From NCBI GenBank assembly GCA_046349315.1, contig JAXMCQ010000011.1:1-64000 (forward strand): DNA of 64,000 bases. Reading direction: 5' to 3'. Source of the stretch: JAEUMG01 sp046349315. GTDB taxonomy: Bacteria > Pseudomonadota > Alphaproteobacteria > Rhizobiales > Aestuariivirgaceae. Position 1 is the first letter of the stretch. Every line of letters starts with the position of its first letter. This document shows, piece by piece, positions 8,727 through 17,594 of the stretch. A program made the translations under genes and the position numbers. The notes under the pieces were generated by a model, which made no database searches, was not told the origin of the DNA, and saw only the letters and a program-made list of their open reading frames with translations.

Positions 8727-9524
8727 TCATGCCGCAGGCAGGTTTAGCGTTGTTTCGAATGCCTGGATGGCCTCGCCTGCAATCTCCACGTTTGTACCGT
8801 CGTGTTTGCACCAAAGGTCGCCGCCGCGTTTCGACAAGTGGCGGCTGTGGATTTCGCTCTTGCCAAGCCGCGGTGCCCAATAGGGCGTGATGATGCGGTG
8901 GGCGGTTCCGCAGACCGGGTCTTCCGGCAATCCGACGGCAGGGGCAAACACACGGATGACGATGTCGCTTTGGGTCCCCGGCGCGGTAGCGATGACGGCG
9001 CTGCGATCGAGCGCGGCGACTTGCGCCAAATCGGGTTCGAGCGCGACAATCGCCTGCTCATCTTCGAAAAACGCAACATAGCCAAAGGGCGCGACATAGA
9101 TTTCGCTTGGGCGTGCCCTCAGAGAGCGCGCAACATCATCCGCACGCGGTGTTTGCTCATATGGCATGACCGGCCATCGAACGCTTATCCCATGCGGCGA
9201 GCGATTGGCGTGGCGGTGGTCGCCATTGGCAAGTTTGAAGGCGACCGCGTCGCGCTTCGTACCGGACAAGGCGATGAAGGCGGCCGCCGCGGTGGCATGC
9301 CCGGCGCCCGGATGCGTCCCGTCCGGCGTATAGAATCTGAGTTCGGGTTCGTTTGATTCCGGCCGCAGGATGAGCGCCATGACATCGGCGCCGATAAGGT
9401 CGCTCACACCCGCCATGGTTGCATCGGCGTCACGCGGAATCTCGCTCGCCGTTGCCACGAAGGCCGGGTTGCCATGAAAGATATGGCGCGCAAACGTCAC
9501 GACCTGGTGAAGCTTGATCTGCAC
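8727..9524 (-). CDS. PhzF family isomerase-like protein
   Basis: A 265-residue protein of the PhzF (diaminopimelate-epimerase fold) family of isomerases. It has the N-terminal FHGNPAFV, the mid-domain RFYTPDG followed by GAGHAT, and in the C-terminal half LPEDPVCGTAH, the usual position of the conserved aspartate. The catalytic glutamate of well-studied PhzF lies in an S-E-T-T-F motif; the matching stretch here reads ADVMAL, so that glutamate seems absent or replaced by a shifted aspartate. The start is GTG at 9524 with no strong ribosome site. It is third in a tight operon after a DSD1-type enzyme and RidA (7-base gap). The substrate is unknown, probably an amino-acid derivative. Confidence 0.8.
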   Translation of the reverse strand: MQIKLHQVVTFARHIFHGNPAFVATASEIPRDADATMAGVSDLIGADVMALILRPESNEPELRFYTPDGTHPGAGHATAAAAFIALSGTKRDAVAFKLANGDHRHANRSPHGISVRWPVMPYEQTPRADDVARSLRARPSEIYVAPFGYVAFFEDEQAIVALEPDLAQVAALDRSAVIATAPGTQSDIVIRVFAPAVGLPEDPVCGTAHRIITPYWAPRLGKSEIHSRHLSKRGGDLWCKHDGTNVEIAGEAIQAFETTLNLPAA

Positions 9525-9531
9525 TGGAGGC

Positions 9532-9951
9532 TTACGATTTTAGCGGCTTGTAAGCGACAACCTGCATTTCGACCTTGCAGGGGAAATTGAACTTCATCGG
9601 AAAGACGGAGCGTACCGGGGGATCCTTGCTGAAATAGGTGACGTAGATCTTGTTGAAGGCGTTGAAATCGCGCGGATCGGTAATCCAGCATTCGCATTTG
9701 ACAACATCGGCCAAAGTGCAGTTCTCGAGCGCCAAGGCTTCCTTGATGAAGTCGAAAGTCTTGTGCACCTGCTTGTCGAAGGGCATGTCGAAATTGCCGG
9801 TGCCGTCATCGAGAATATTGCCGGCCTCGTCATAGGTGAGGTCGGCGGGGTCAAAGATCCACGGCCCGTAGGCTGAGGTATAGACGAAGTCGCCGGCGCG
9901 AATGGTCTTCGAGATCGGCACGGCGTGATGGGCAGGGTGGGCGCGTTTCAT
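9532..9951 (-). CDS. RidA/YjgF family imine deaminase
   Basis: A 139-residue member of the RidA (YER057c/UK114) family, which hydrolyses reactive enamine/imine intermediates to keto acids and ammonia. The C-terminal VRSVFP, with the arginine that binds the carboxylate, and FPCKVEMQ, with the conserved glutamate, are both present. It lies 12 bases after the DSD1-type gene and 7 before the PhzF-like gene. A DadA-like dehydrogenase, whose direct product is an imino acid, is encoded on the divergent arm. Disposal of that imine is the likely job, which is inference from the neighbours. Confidence 0.88.
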   Translation of the reverse strand: MKRAHPAHHAVPISKTIRAGDFVYTSAYGPWIFDPADLTYDEAGNILDDGTGNFDMPFDKQVHKTFDFIKEALALENCTLADVVKCECWITDPRDFNAFNKIYVTYFSKDPPVRSVFPMKFNFPCKVEMQVVAYKPLKS

Positions 9952-9963
9952 GTATGTTTTTCC

Positions 9964-11055
9964 TCAGTAACGGGCGCGAATTTTCCAGGTATCGATGAGT
10001 TCGTTTCCCTTCACCACGTGAAAGGCGGGGTAGAGATTGACGGTCGGATCGCAATGCGAGGTCAGGAATTCGATGGTGTCGCCGAGGGCAGGGCCTTTGC
10101 CTTCGAAGTCGACGGCGCCATGCTCATCGCCCATGAAGCGATAAGTGGCGCCGGCCGGTGCGCCGCGGCGCGGCTGCGGCTTGCCGCTATCGGTTGCGAA
10201 TGCCTTCCAGCCAGCATTGACGATGACGCATCCGGGCCGGTTGTTGGAAACAACAGAAGCGGCAACGAAGAGCGACGGCTCGAAAGGGTTCTCGTTTTCA
10301 TTGGTGACGATGGAGCCGTAACAAGAATCCATGAAAATGAATGAGCCCGGCTGCAGTTCGGTCAGGAGGCCGGTGCGGCCATCGACGGCATGCGTACCGG
10401 TGCCGGCGCCGGAGATGATCTCCGGGGAGTGTCCTGCCTCTTTTAGAGCGGCGATCAACGCGCGCAGACGGTCCTGCTGTATGCCGGCGAGGCGCTGGCG
10501 CTCGCTCAACGGCATGATCTGCTGCAGATTGCCCCAGTAAGACTGCAGGCCGCGAAAACGTAGTTGCGGTTTGGCAGCGATAAGTTTCGCCAGCGCAACC
10601 GCATCTTCAATCGTCGCGCAGCCGGTGCGGCCGACGCCGAAATCGAACTCCACGAGAACGTCCATGACGCGGCCGCTGGCGGCAGCGATCTCCGCATAGG
10701 CATCGGCATTCACCGGGTTGTCGGCGATCGCCATGACATCAGCGCCCCGCAATAGGAGCTGATAGAGTCGCTCAAGCTGGTTGGGCGTGACCATCGGCGA
10801 GGTGATGAGGATCCCCGAAATGCCGCCGAGCGCCATGCATTCGGCTTCCTCGATGGTGGCGCAGGAGGCACCGATTGCTCCAGCGCGCTGCAAGCGTTGG
10901 GCGATCTCGACGGATTTGTGCGCCTTGGCGTGCGGACGAAGCTTTACGCCCATGGCCTTTGCGCGCTCGGCCATGGTCGCGATGTTGGCGTCAAGCAGAT
11001 CGATGTCGACGAGCAGGGAAGGCGTCGGCACGCTGGCGCGCGGTATCTTTCCCAT
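9964..11055 (-). CDS. D-threonine aldolase/D-serine dehydratase-like (DSD1) PLP enzyme
   Basis: A 363-residue fold-type III PLP enzyme (alanine-racemase-like N-terminal barrel plus C-terminal beta domain). The PLP lysine is in RPHAKAHK near residue 50, and the barrel contains VLVEFDFGVGRTG. The C-terminus has the metal-site style H-C-D (TSHCDPTVNLY), typical of D-threonine aldolase and eukaryotic-type D-serine dehydratase. The start at 11055 has GGGAGG 5 bases upstream; a longer start at 11079 is less likely. It is first in the minus-strand operon followed by RidA and PhzF, divergent from the GntR regulator. It probably acts on a D-amino or D-hydroxyamino acid. Confidence 0.85.
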   Translation of the reverse strand: MGKIPRASVPTPSLLVDIDLLDANIATMAERAKAMGVKLRPHAKAHKSVEIAQRLQRAGAIGASCATIEEAECMALGGISGILITSPMVTPNQLERLYQLLLRGADVMAIADNPVNADAYAEIAAASGRVMDVLVEFDFGVGRTGCATIEDAVALAKLIAAKPQLRFRGLQSYWGNLQQIMPLSERQRLAGIQQDRLRALIAALKEAGHSPEIISGAGTGTHAVDGRTGLLTELQPGSFIFMDSCYGSIVTNENENPFEPSLFVAASVVSNNRPGCVIVNAGWKAFATDSGKPQPRRGAPAGATYRFMGDEHGAVDFEGKGPALGDTIEFLTSHCDPTVNLYPAFHVVKGNELIDTWKIRARY

Positions 11056-11186
11056 CGATGCCTCCCTTTTTCTTATCAAACCACATTGGTCGGCGGGGTC
11101 AAGAGGTCACAGGTCGTTATGCTATTGACAATTCGGACATCAAGCCCGAACTTTTGTCCTTCGTGCCAGGGGCCGACAGTGGAAGA
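11056..11186. promoter_or_regulatory. Divergent promoter region between DSD1-type gene and GntR regulator
   Basis: This 131-base gap must hold the start signals for both arms of the D-amino-acid locus. GntR/FadR regulators usually bind in such a position. I could not pick out a convincing operator palindrome. Confidence 0.45.
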
Positions 11187-12038
11187 ATGTCATCGATGAA
11201 CGTACAGCGCATCCCGGTTGGCCGGCGCAAGCGCTCGCACGAGATCGCCGAACTCATCGAGGGGGCGATTGCCTCGGGCGAGTTCGAGATCGGCTCGAAA
11301 CTGCCTTCCGAAAAGGAATTGGCGGAGCGCTACGGCGTCGGCCGGCCGTCGGTGCGCGAAGCGCTGTTTCTGTTGCAGCAGCAGGGCTTCGTCGACGTCA
11401 CGAGCGGGGCGCGGGCGCAAGTCACTGCCCCCAACGCAAAATTTCTCTCCGACCAGCTTGCCGGCCTCGTCAAGCGCACCTCGGCGCGCGGGCAGGGCCA
11501 GACCTACATGGAACAGGCGCGCCTTCTCTTCGAGTCGGGCGTGGCCTGGCAGGCGGCGCAATGCGCAACGCCCGAAGATATCGAGAGGCTCAAAAGGGCG
11601 CTTGATGCCAATACGGAGGCGATTGGAAACACGCCGGAATTCATTCGCACCGATGTGGCGTTCCACTATGAGCTCACCGTCATCACGCGCAATCCGGTGT
11701 TCTCTGCCATTCACGATATCCTGGTTCAGTGGCTCATCGATCAGCGCACCACGACCATCCACATGCCGGGCGCCGATTCACTGTCGGTTCGTGATCACAC
11801 GGCGATCTACGAAGCCGTGGCGGCGCGCGATCCGATGCGGGCCTTTCATGAAATGACCAGCCATCTGCGGCTGATCAGCCAGCTCTATACGGAATCGAAG
11901 CGCCTTCACGACGAGATAATGCGCAATGTCGCGCGTGACGTCGCAGCGCGCATCGATCGCGAGAAGGAAGAAATGTGGGCGGGCCTGCGCGGCAATGCGG
12001 AAGGCAAGGGCAAGCCGCACAAGAAGCGAGGAGTATAG
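11187..12038 (+). CDS. GntR family regulator, FadR/FCD subfamily
   Basis: A 283-residue regulator. The N-terminal winged helix-turn-helix is clear: IAELIEGAIASGEFEIGSKL, then LPSEKELAERYGVGRPSVRE (about residues 35-55). The C-terminal two-thirds is a helical FCD-type ligand domain with a likely metal-binding aspartate and histidines (TDVAFHYEL, then SVRDHTAIYEAV). The in-frame ATGs at 11187 and 11196 are both possible; GGAAGA lies just before them. The stop is 2 bases before the DadA-like gene, whose ribosome site overlaps its end. It probably senses the substrate or product of the D-amino-acid pathway and controls both divergent arms. Confidence 0.88.
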   Translation: MSSMNVQRIPVGRRKRSHEIAELIEGAIASGEFEIGSKLPSEKELAERYGVGRPSVREALFLLQQQGFVDVTSGARAQVTAPNAKFLSDQLAGLVKRTSARGQGQTYMEQARLLFESGVAWQAAQCATPEDIERLKRALDANTEAIGNTPEFIRTDVAFHYELTVITRNPVFSAIHDILVQWLIDQRTTTIHMPGADSLSVRDHTAIYEAVAARDPMRAFHEMTSHLRLISQLYTESKRLHDEIMRNVARDVAARIDREKEEMWAGLRGNAEGKGKPHKKRGV

Positions 12039-12040
12039 AT

Positions 12041-13312
12041 ATGACGACAGTCGTCCTCGGTGCCGGAGCGGTTGGCGTCGCGACGGCCTGGTATCTGAGC
12101 AAGGCCGGCGAGGACGTCGTCGTCATCGAACGGCAGCCCGAAGCGGGGCTCGAAACAAGCTGGGGCAATGGCGGCGTCATCCATGCCAGCGAAGTCGAGC
12201 CTTGGTCGCAGCCCGGCATGCCGCGCAAGATCATGGGCTGGCTCGGCAAGGAGAATGCGCCGCTTCTGCTGCGCTACGGCGCGATCCCGCATATGTGGCG
12301 CTGGGGCCTCGAATTCGCACAGAATTGCACGCCTGAACGGTTCAAGGCGAATGCGAAGGCCAATCTCGATCTCGCTCTGCATTCGCTCAAGTCGCTGCAG
12401 GAGATCGGTGCCGAAACCGGCATCAAGTATGATCGCGCGACACGCGGGGTCTTGAAGATCTACCGCTCGTCCGATTCCCTCGATGGCGCGCAACGCTCGA
12501 CCGACTATCTTGCCGGCCACGGCCTCCTCTACGAGCGCGTCGATGCCAATCGCGCCGTCGAGCTTGAGCCGGCGCTCGAGGCGACGAAGCCGACGATGGT
12601 CGGCGCACTATATTTTGCCCGCGACGAGGTCGGCGATTGCAACAAGTTCACGCAAGGCCTCGCTGCTGCGTGCGCGGCGCAGGGTGTCAAGTTTCGCTAT
12701 GGCGAGACTGTTCAATCGATCGAAACGGCGAATGGGCGCGCCACCGGCGTTGTCACCAACAAAGAGCGCATCGCGGCCGATACGATCGTGGTCGCATTGG
12801 GAAGCTTCACCGCACCTTTGCTCGCCAAGCTCGGCATCCGCGTTCCGATCTACCCGGTCAAAGGCTTGTCGATTACGTTTCCGCGCGGCGCCTGGAACAG
12901 CGCACCGCAAATACCGGTCATCGACGACAGCAAGCTGTTCGGCCTGGTGCCGCTCGGCGATCGCATGCGGATTTCCGGCTCTGCCGAGATCACCGGCTAC
13001 GACACGACACCGGCCGAATCGCGCGCGCAGGCCATCGCCGAGAATGCCGGCTTTACCTTCCCGGAGATGAAGCGCCACCTCGATATTTCGAAGGCGCGCA
13101 TCTGGGCTGGCCTAAGACCTGTCACACCTGCGGGAACGCCGATCATCGGGCGCACCGGCGTCGGAGGGCTCTGGGTCAATGCCGGACATGGGCATCTTGG
13201 CTGGACGCTTGCCTGCGGCTCAGGCAGGGTTGCCGCGGATTTGATCGCCGGACGCAAGCCGGGGATCAAGGTGCCCGCCCCGCAAGGGGAGGTTTTATCC
13301 ACGGCGGCATGA
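12041..13312 (+). CDS. FAD-dependent D-amino-acid dehydrogenase (DadA-like)
   Basis: A 423-residue FAD oxidoreductase of the DAO family. The dinucleotide motif GAGAVGVATAWYL is at residues 6-18, followed by an acidic strand end at VVVIERQPEAG and then SWGNGG, a DadA-type signature. The C-terminus has WAGLRPVTPAGTPIIG and NAGHGHLGWT, which contact flavin and substrate in this family. It should oxidise D-amino acids to imino acids, which hydrolyse to keto acids and ammonia, passing electrons to the respiratory chain. The ribosome site GCGAGGAG overlaps the end of the regulator gene. RidA on the divergent arm fits disposal of the imine product. Confidence 0.85.
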   Translation: MTTVVLGAGAVGVATAWYLSKAGEDVVVIERQPEAGLETSWGNGGVIHASEVEPWSQPGMPRKIMGWLGKENAPLLLRYGAIPHMWRWGLEFAQNCTPERFKANAKANLDLALHSLKSLQEIGAETGIKYDRATRGVLKIYRSSDSLDGAQRSTDYLAGHGLLYERVDANRAVELEPALEATKPTMVGALYFARDEVGDCNKFTQGLAAACAAQGVKFRYGETVQSIETANGRATGVVTNKERIAADTIVVALGSFTAPLLAKLGIRVPIYPVKGLSITFPRGAWNSAPQIPVIDDSKLFGLVPLGDRMRISGSAEITGYDTTPAESRAQAIAENAGFTFPEMKRHLDISKARIWAGLRPVTPAGTPIIGRTGVGGLWVNAGHGHLGWTLACGSGRVAADLIAGRKPGIKVPAPQGEVLSTAA

Positions 13313-13319
13313 GACCGCC
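13303..13319 (+). terminator. Possible attenuator hairpin between dehydrogenase and binding-protein genes
   Basis: GGCGG/CCGCC arms with a 7-base loop straddle the dehydrogenase stop and are followed by CTTTCT. The stem is short, so partial termination or mRNA processing is more likely than full termination. Confidence 0.35.
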
Positions 13320-13350
13320 CTTTCTCAACAGCAAAATGGAGGACGTCAGC

Positions 13351-14775
13351 ATGAGGAAGTTGTTACTCGCCACCGCGATCCTGGGACTGCTCGCAACAGC
13401 CCCGGCGATGGCGGATGAGGATGCCGCCGCAAAGGCGGTTGAGGCCGCCAAGCAATATGCAGGCACGACCATCACGGTCGTTGCCGAGGCAGGCCTGCAA
13501 GCCTTGCTCGACACGCAATATAGCGGTCCCGAATGGGAGAAGCTCACCGGCATCAAGGTGAAAGTCGTCGAGCTCCCCTTCGAAGAAATCTATCCGAAGA
13601 CGCTTCTCGAAAAGCAGGCCGGCACGGGCGGCTACGATACCTTGTTGATTTCCCCGGCGTGGCTTGCGGATCTCGTCGCCAACAATGTCGTTGAGGATCT
13701 CGATCCCTATATCGAGAAATACGGCGTCAAGAGCGAGTTCGACGATATCAATCCGGCCTTCAAGGACTGGATGAGCTTCAATGGCAAGATTTATGGCCTT
13801 GTCGTCGATGGCGACGTTCTCATCACCTATTACCGCAAGGACCTCTTCGAGAATCCGGAAAACCAGACGGCATTCAAGGAGAAATACGGATACGATCTGG
13901 CGCCCCCGAAAAGCTACAAGGAATTCGGCGATATCGCCTGCTTCCTGACCGAAAAATACCAGCCGGCCATGTACGGCGCGGGCGTCATCAATACCGGTTA
14001 CACGTTCTTCTTCTTCAGCGAACGGTTCCGGAATAATGGCGGCCGGTTCTTCGACCCCGAAACGATGAAGGCAACCGTCAATAGCGATGCGGGTGTGAAA
14101 GCCCTCACCGAGCTTGTTGAGCAGAACAAGTGCATGTCGCCCGGCATCGAGACCTGGGGCTTTGCGGAAAATCTCTCGGCTCTCAACGCCGGCGAAATCG
14201 CCATGACGATTTCATGGCCGCCGCTCGGGCGGTGGGCGCAGGGCGTCAATATCGAAGACAAGGCATTGTCGTGGGTACCGAAGACGACGGTCGCCGACAA
14301 GGTCGGATATTCGGTTAATCCCGGCGGCCACTCCGAAATGGCCTCGGGCTTCCTGTCGGGCGTGTCGACCGACAGCAAGAACAAGGATGCGGCCTATCTC
14401 TACGCGCAATGGATGGCGTCTAAGACTCAAAGCCTTGTCAACGTCATGAAGCCGGTCGGACTGCGCGATCCGTTCCGTATGTCTCACTACGACTCGGCTG
14501 ACTATCAGAACCTCTGGCCGGGTGCGAAAGACTATCTGAAAGTGCTGAAGGATGGCGCAGCCTCCGGCTATGCCGACTTCTCGTGGATCGAGACGTTCAA
14601 GTATCAGGATGCGATGTCTCGCGCGGTGAGCGCGGCGATTGGCGGTGAAGATCCGAAGGCCGCTCTCGATGCGCTCGCAACCGAATGGGATCAGCTCACG
14701 CAGTCAGTCGGCGTCGACAAGCAGCGCGAGGCTTACAAGGTCTGGGCTTCGAAGCCCTCGGCCTATCGCGAGTGA
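13351..14775 (+). CDS. Extracellular solute-binding protein, family 1 (CUT1-type importer)
   Basis: A 474-residue periplasmic binding protein. The signal peptide is residues 1-20 (MRKLLLATAI start, ending APAMA). The mature part shows family-1 features: TGIKVKVVELPFEEIYPK, then FNGKIYGLVVDGDVLITYYRKDL, and ALNAGEIAMTISWPP later on. TGGAGGA lies 7 bases before the ATG. It is 38 bases after the DadA-like gene and is followed by two permease genes. Its ligand is unknown. Being in one unit with D-amino-acid enzymes, it may bind an amino-acid derivative rather than a sugar. Confidence 0.9.
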   Translation: MRKLLLATAILGLLATAPAMADEDAAAKAVEAAKQYAGTTITVVAEAGLQALLDTQYSGPEWEKLTGIKVKVVELPFEEIYPKTLLEKQAGTGGYDTLLISPAWLADLVANNVVEDLDPYIEKYGVKSEFDDINPAFKDWMSFNGKIYGLVVDGDVLITYYRKDLFENPENQTAFKEKYGYDLAPPKSYKEFGDIACFLTEKYQPAMYGAGVINTGYTFFFFSERFRNNGGRFFDPETMKATVNSDAGVKALTELVEQNKCMSPGIETWGFAENLSALNAGEIAMTISWPPLGRWAQGVNIEDKALSWVPKTTVADKVGYSVNPGGHSEMASGFLSGVSTDSKNKDAAYLYAQWMASKTQSLVNVMKPVGLRDPFRMSHYDSADYQNLWPGAKDYLKVLKDGAASGYADFSWIETFKYQDAMSRAVSAAIGGEDPKAALDALATEWDQLTQSVGVDKQREAYKVWASKPSAYRE

Positions 14776-14789
14776 GCGCAACACACGCA

Positions 14790-15683
14790 ATGACGCTGAA
14801 GACCGGCCGGCCCTTTTGGGCCGGTCGGCGCGGCACGGGGCTCGCCTTCGTAGCCCCGGCCATTTTCATCATGCTGCTGGTCGGCCTCTTTCCATTCCTG
14901 TGGGCGGTCGTCGTCAGTTTCCAGGACATCACCGGCTCAAATCCCAACGGAAGCTGGGTCGGCCTCGCCCAATATGAGAAGCTCATAACCGATCCGCGCG
15001 TCTGGGCGGCGCTCGGGCGAACCATGCTCATCCTCGTGGTCGCGCTGCCGCTCGAAGTCGTCTTAGGCCTTCTGCTCGCCATGCATTTCCAGGCCGATCG
15101 GCCGTTGAAGCGGCTCTATGTTGCGCTACTGGTTCTGCCCGCCGTCGTCTCGCCAATGGTTGCGGGCTCGATGTGGCGGTTGATGTTCGATCACAAATTC
15201 GGGCCGTTCAACCAGATCATCGGCTGGGTGGCAGGGCATCCGATCGTCCTCCTGTGGACGGTCAAACCGCATCTTGCCTATTGGGCGATCCTCATCGCCG
15301 AAGTCTGGCAGTGGACGCCCTTCATGTTCATCATCCTCATGGCAGCACTCGCTAATGTGCAGCGCGAGCAGCTTGAGGCGGCAGAGATCGATGGTGCCGG
15401 CCGGTTCCGGATCTTCTTCAAGATTGTACTTCCGGCGATCATGCCGGTCCTGAGTATTGCCATTCTCATTCGCGCGCTCGATCTCTTCAAGATCTTCGAC
15501 ATGGTCTGGCAATTGACGCATGGCGGCCCGGGGACCAAGACCGAAACACTCTCGATCTTCATGTTCGTCAAGGGCTTCCAAAGCTTCGAGACCAGCTACA
15601 CCGCCGCACTCGTCGTCGTCCTGCTTATCCTGCTTTCGGTCATCGTGACGTTCGCGCTCAAGCGGATGGAGATCGCGCGATGA
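14790..15683 (+). CDS. ABC transporter permease, MalF/UgpA type
   Basis: A 297-residue inner-membrane permease of the BPD_transp_1 class with six predicted hydrophobic segments. The EAA loop is visible as EQLEAAEIDGAGRFRIFFKIVLPAIMP in the C-terminal third. An in-frame GTG at 14772 overlaps the previous stop as GTGA and is an alternative start; the ATG at 14790 is used here. The downstream permease gene overlaps by 4 bases. No ATPase gene follows, so the energising subunit must come from elsewhere in the genome. Confidence 0.9.
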   Translation: MTLKTGRPFWAGRRGTGLAFVAPAIFIMLLVGLFPFLWAVVVSFQDITGSNPNGSWVGLAQYEKLITDPRVWAALGRTMLILVVALPLEVVLGLLLAMHFQADRPLKRLYVALLVLPAVVSPMVAGSMWRLMFDHKFGPFNQIIGWVAGHPIVLLWTVKPHLAYWAILIAEVWQWTPFMFIILMAALANVQREQLEAAEIDGAGRFRIFFKIVLPAIMPVLSIAILIRALDLFKIFDMVWQLTHGGPGTKTETLSIFMFVKGFQSFETSYTAALVVVLLILLSVIVTFALKRMEIAR

Positions 15684-16504
15684 AGAAGGACACAGCCCTC
15701 GGTCATGTCGTCTGGTATGCCATTTCCACGCTCATCCTGGTCGTGATGCTGTTCCCGATCTACTGGATGTTCATGGTCTCGCTCAAACTGCCTGAGGAGA
15801 TCTTCAAGTCGCCGCCGATCTGGTTTCCGAACACGCCACAATTCAATAACTTTCTGGCGCTGTTCATTGATGGTGATGTCTGGTCCTTGTGGAACAGCCT
15901 GGTGATCGCCGGCGTCTCGACGGTCATCGCCATGGTGCTCGGCACGATGTGCGCCTATGCGATCGTGAGGTTCAAGACGGGCGGTGACAATCTGGCAATC
16001 TGGATCCTGTCGCAGCGCATGCTGCCGCCGATCGCAATCGTATTCCCGATCTTCCTTGCTTATGCCGTGTTCGGTCTGTCGGACAGCTATCCGGGCCTGA
16101 TCCTGCTCTACACGGCGTTTGCGCTCCCCTATGTTGTTTGGATGATGCGGGGCTATCTCGAAGAAGTGCCGGTTGAGCTCGAAGAGGCAGCGCTCGTCGA
16201 CGGCCATTCGCATCTGAGCGTGTTGTGGAAGGTCACGGTGCCGATGGCGCGCAACGGCCTGATCGCAACGGCGATCTTCGCCTTCGTGTTCTCGTGGAAC
16301 GAGTTCCTCTTCGCGCTGGTCCTGACGCGAACCGAAGTGATCACCTACACCGTCCAGATCAGCCAGTATTTTGGTTCGCAATCGACCTTCTGGGCCAAGA
16401 TCGCGGCCATGTCGGTGCTTGGCACATTGCCGGTCTTCATCGCCGTGACGCTCTTGCAGCGCTATCTGGTGCGCGGCATTTCGATGGGCGCGGTCAAGGG
16501 CTGA
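15680..16504 (+). CDS. ABC transporter permease, MalG/UgpE type
   Basis: A 274-residue second membrane subunit of the same importer, with six hydrophobic segments. The EAA loop reads VELEEAALVDGHSHLSVLWKVTVPMAR. It ends in GISMGAVKG, the usual MalG-type terminus. The start codon overlaps the stop of the MalF-type gene (ATGA). It is the last gene of the locus and is followed by REP-like repeats rather than an ATPase gene. Confidence 0.92.
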   Translation: MKKDTALGHVVWYAISTLILVVMLFPIYWMFMVSLKLPEEIFKSPPIWFPNTPQFNNFLALFIDGDVWSLWNSLVIAGVSTVIAMVLGTMCAYAIVRFKTGGDNLAIWILSQRMLPPIAIVFPIFLAYAVFGLSDSYPGLILLYTAFALPYVVWMMRGYLEEVPVELEEAALVDGHSHLSVLWKVTVPMARNGLIATAIFAFVFSWNEFLFALVLTRTEVITYTVQISQYFGSQSTFWAKIAAMSVLGTLPVFIAVTLLQRYLVRGISMGAVKG

Positions 16505-16524
16505 CGATTAACGCTGGCAAACAC

Positions 16525-16717
16525 CGTCATCCGGGCCAAAGCCCATCTTCCCTTCGCCCGCGCATAGCGCGGGAGAGGGTAGTGCGCATGTGCCGGGTGA
16601 GGGGTAGAACCACCAACTACCGTCATCCCGGCGTAAGCCGGGACCCATCTTTCACCGTGATGGGTCGTCAACAGCCTTCACGCGGATAGTTGGGTCCCGG
16701 CTTTCGCCGGGATGACG
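16525..16717. repeat. REP-like palindromic intergenic repeats
   Basis: Two units lie in the gap after the permease gene. The first (16551-16580) folds around CCCGCG/CGCGGG. The second is a long inverted repeat: the left arm (16621-16648) begins CGTCATCCCGGCGTAAGCC, and the right arm (16691-16717) ends GCCGGGATGACG. Each arm also folds on itself through CCCGGC/GCCGGG. The pattern is the dispersed intergenic type common in Hyphomicrobiales. Confidence 0.75.
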
Positions 16718-16797
16718 AAAAAGAGAGATACCAAAAAATTGGAGGTCACTCGATTTTTGGGATTGACGAAGTTCGTTTTCTGTTCTATTGGGCGGGA

Positions 16798-17544
16798 ATG
16801 AACTGGGAATTGGCCATCGAAAGCAAGCGCGTACCGCTCTTGGGCGTCGTCTTGGCGCTGTTTGCCGAGATCGGGCTCGCCGAAGGCGTTTCGATCGACA
16901 GGATCGCGAAGCCGCTGCACCGGTTTATCCTCTCAAGATTGCGGTCGGCGGAATCAGCGGTGAGACGGCTCACCGTCGCCGCGGCGCGTGACATCGTGCT
17001 CGAGCATAAGCCCCGGCGTCCGGCTTCAGGCAAGCCAAAGACGTCCAGCGCAGACAAGACCGAGGCCGAAGGCGAAGCCAAGCCTGAGCGCAAGCGCCGG
17101 CCCTTGTTCAACCTCTTCGACGCGCTCAGGCGCCAGGGGCGGCGTTTCAGGAAGAAGAAGCGCCATAGCCCCGAGCCCCGCATCAGCGTCATTGATTACG
17201 ATCCCCGCATCCCTGAATCCCTCAGGGCTCACTTCATGGCCCCTGTACCCGCTGCACCCGTTGTCGAGGCGAAAGTCGATGACGGCATGGTCAGTGCCAG
17301 GCACCTGGTCCGCCGGCTCCTCGCCGTTCTGGACGCGGTTCAGGACATCCCGCGCCACGCCATGCGGCTTGCCCGCTGGGACGCCAAACCCTTCGACGAG
17401 CGCCGGCCTGAGCGCTCCGGCCCATTGCGCTCCGGGCGCCCACCGGGATACCGCCAGCGGAACATCCACGAGGTCGACCAGATCCTCAAAGACTGCGACT
17501 GGCTCGCACGCCTCGGCAACCCGCCGCGCGACGACACGTCGTAG
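16798..17544 (+). CDS. Hypothetical protein, basic and proline-rich
   Basis: A protein of 248 residues that I cannot name. It opens MNWELAIESKRVPLLGVVLALFAE, with a hydrophobic segment at about residues 13-27 that could be a membrane anchor. The middle (about residues 80-130) is very rich in lysine, arginine and proline and probably disordered. The last third is again basic, with HEVDQILKDCDWLARLG near the end. The start at 16798 follows GGCGGGA; longer in-frame starts would lie in the REP repeat and are rejected. It is flanked by repeats on both sides, so it has no operon partners. Confidence 0.7.
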   Translation: MNWELAIESKRVPLLGVVLALFAEIGLAEGVSIDRIAKPLHRFILSRLRSAESAVRRLTVAAARDIVLEHKPRRPASGKPKTSSADKTEAEGEAKPERKRRPLFNLFDALRRQGRRFRKKKRHSPEPRISVIDYDPRIPESLRAHFMAPVPAAPVVEAKVDDGMVSARHLVRRLLAVLDAVQDIPRHAMRLARWDAKPFDERRPERSGPLRSGRPPGYRQRNIHEVDQILKDCDWLARLGNPPRDDTS

Positions 17545-17594
17545 GGCGTATTCCTCGGCATACTGACTTACTTACATATGCCCCCTTACATATG

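Noticed and set aside
12637..13350. A long N-terminal extension of the binding protein at 13351
   Set aside because: It overlaps the DadA-like gene in another frame and would put the signal peptide inside the protein.
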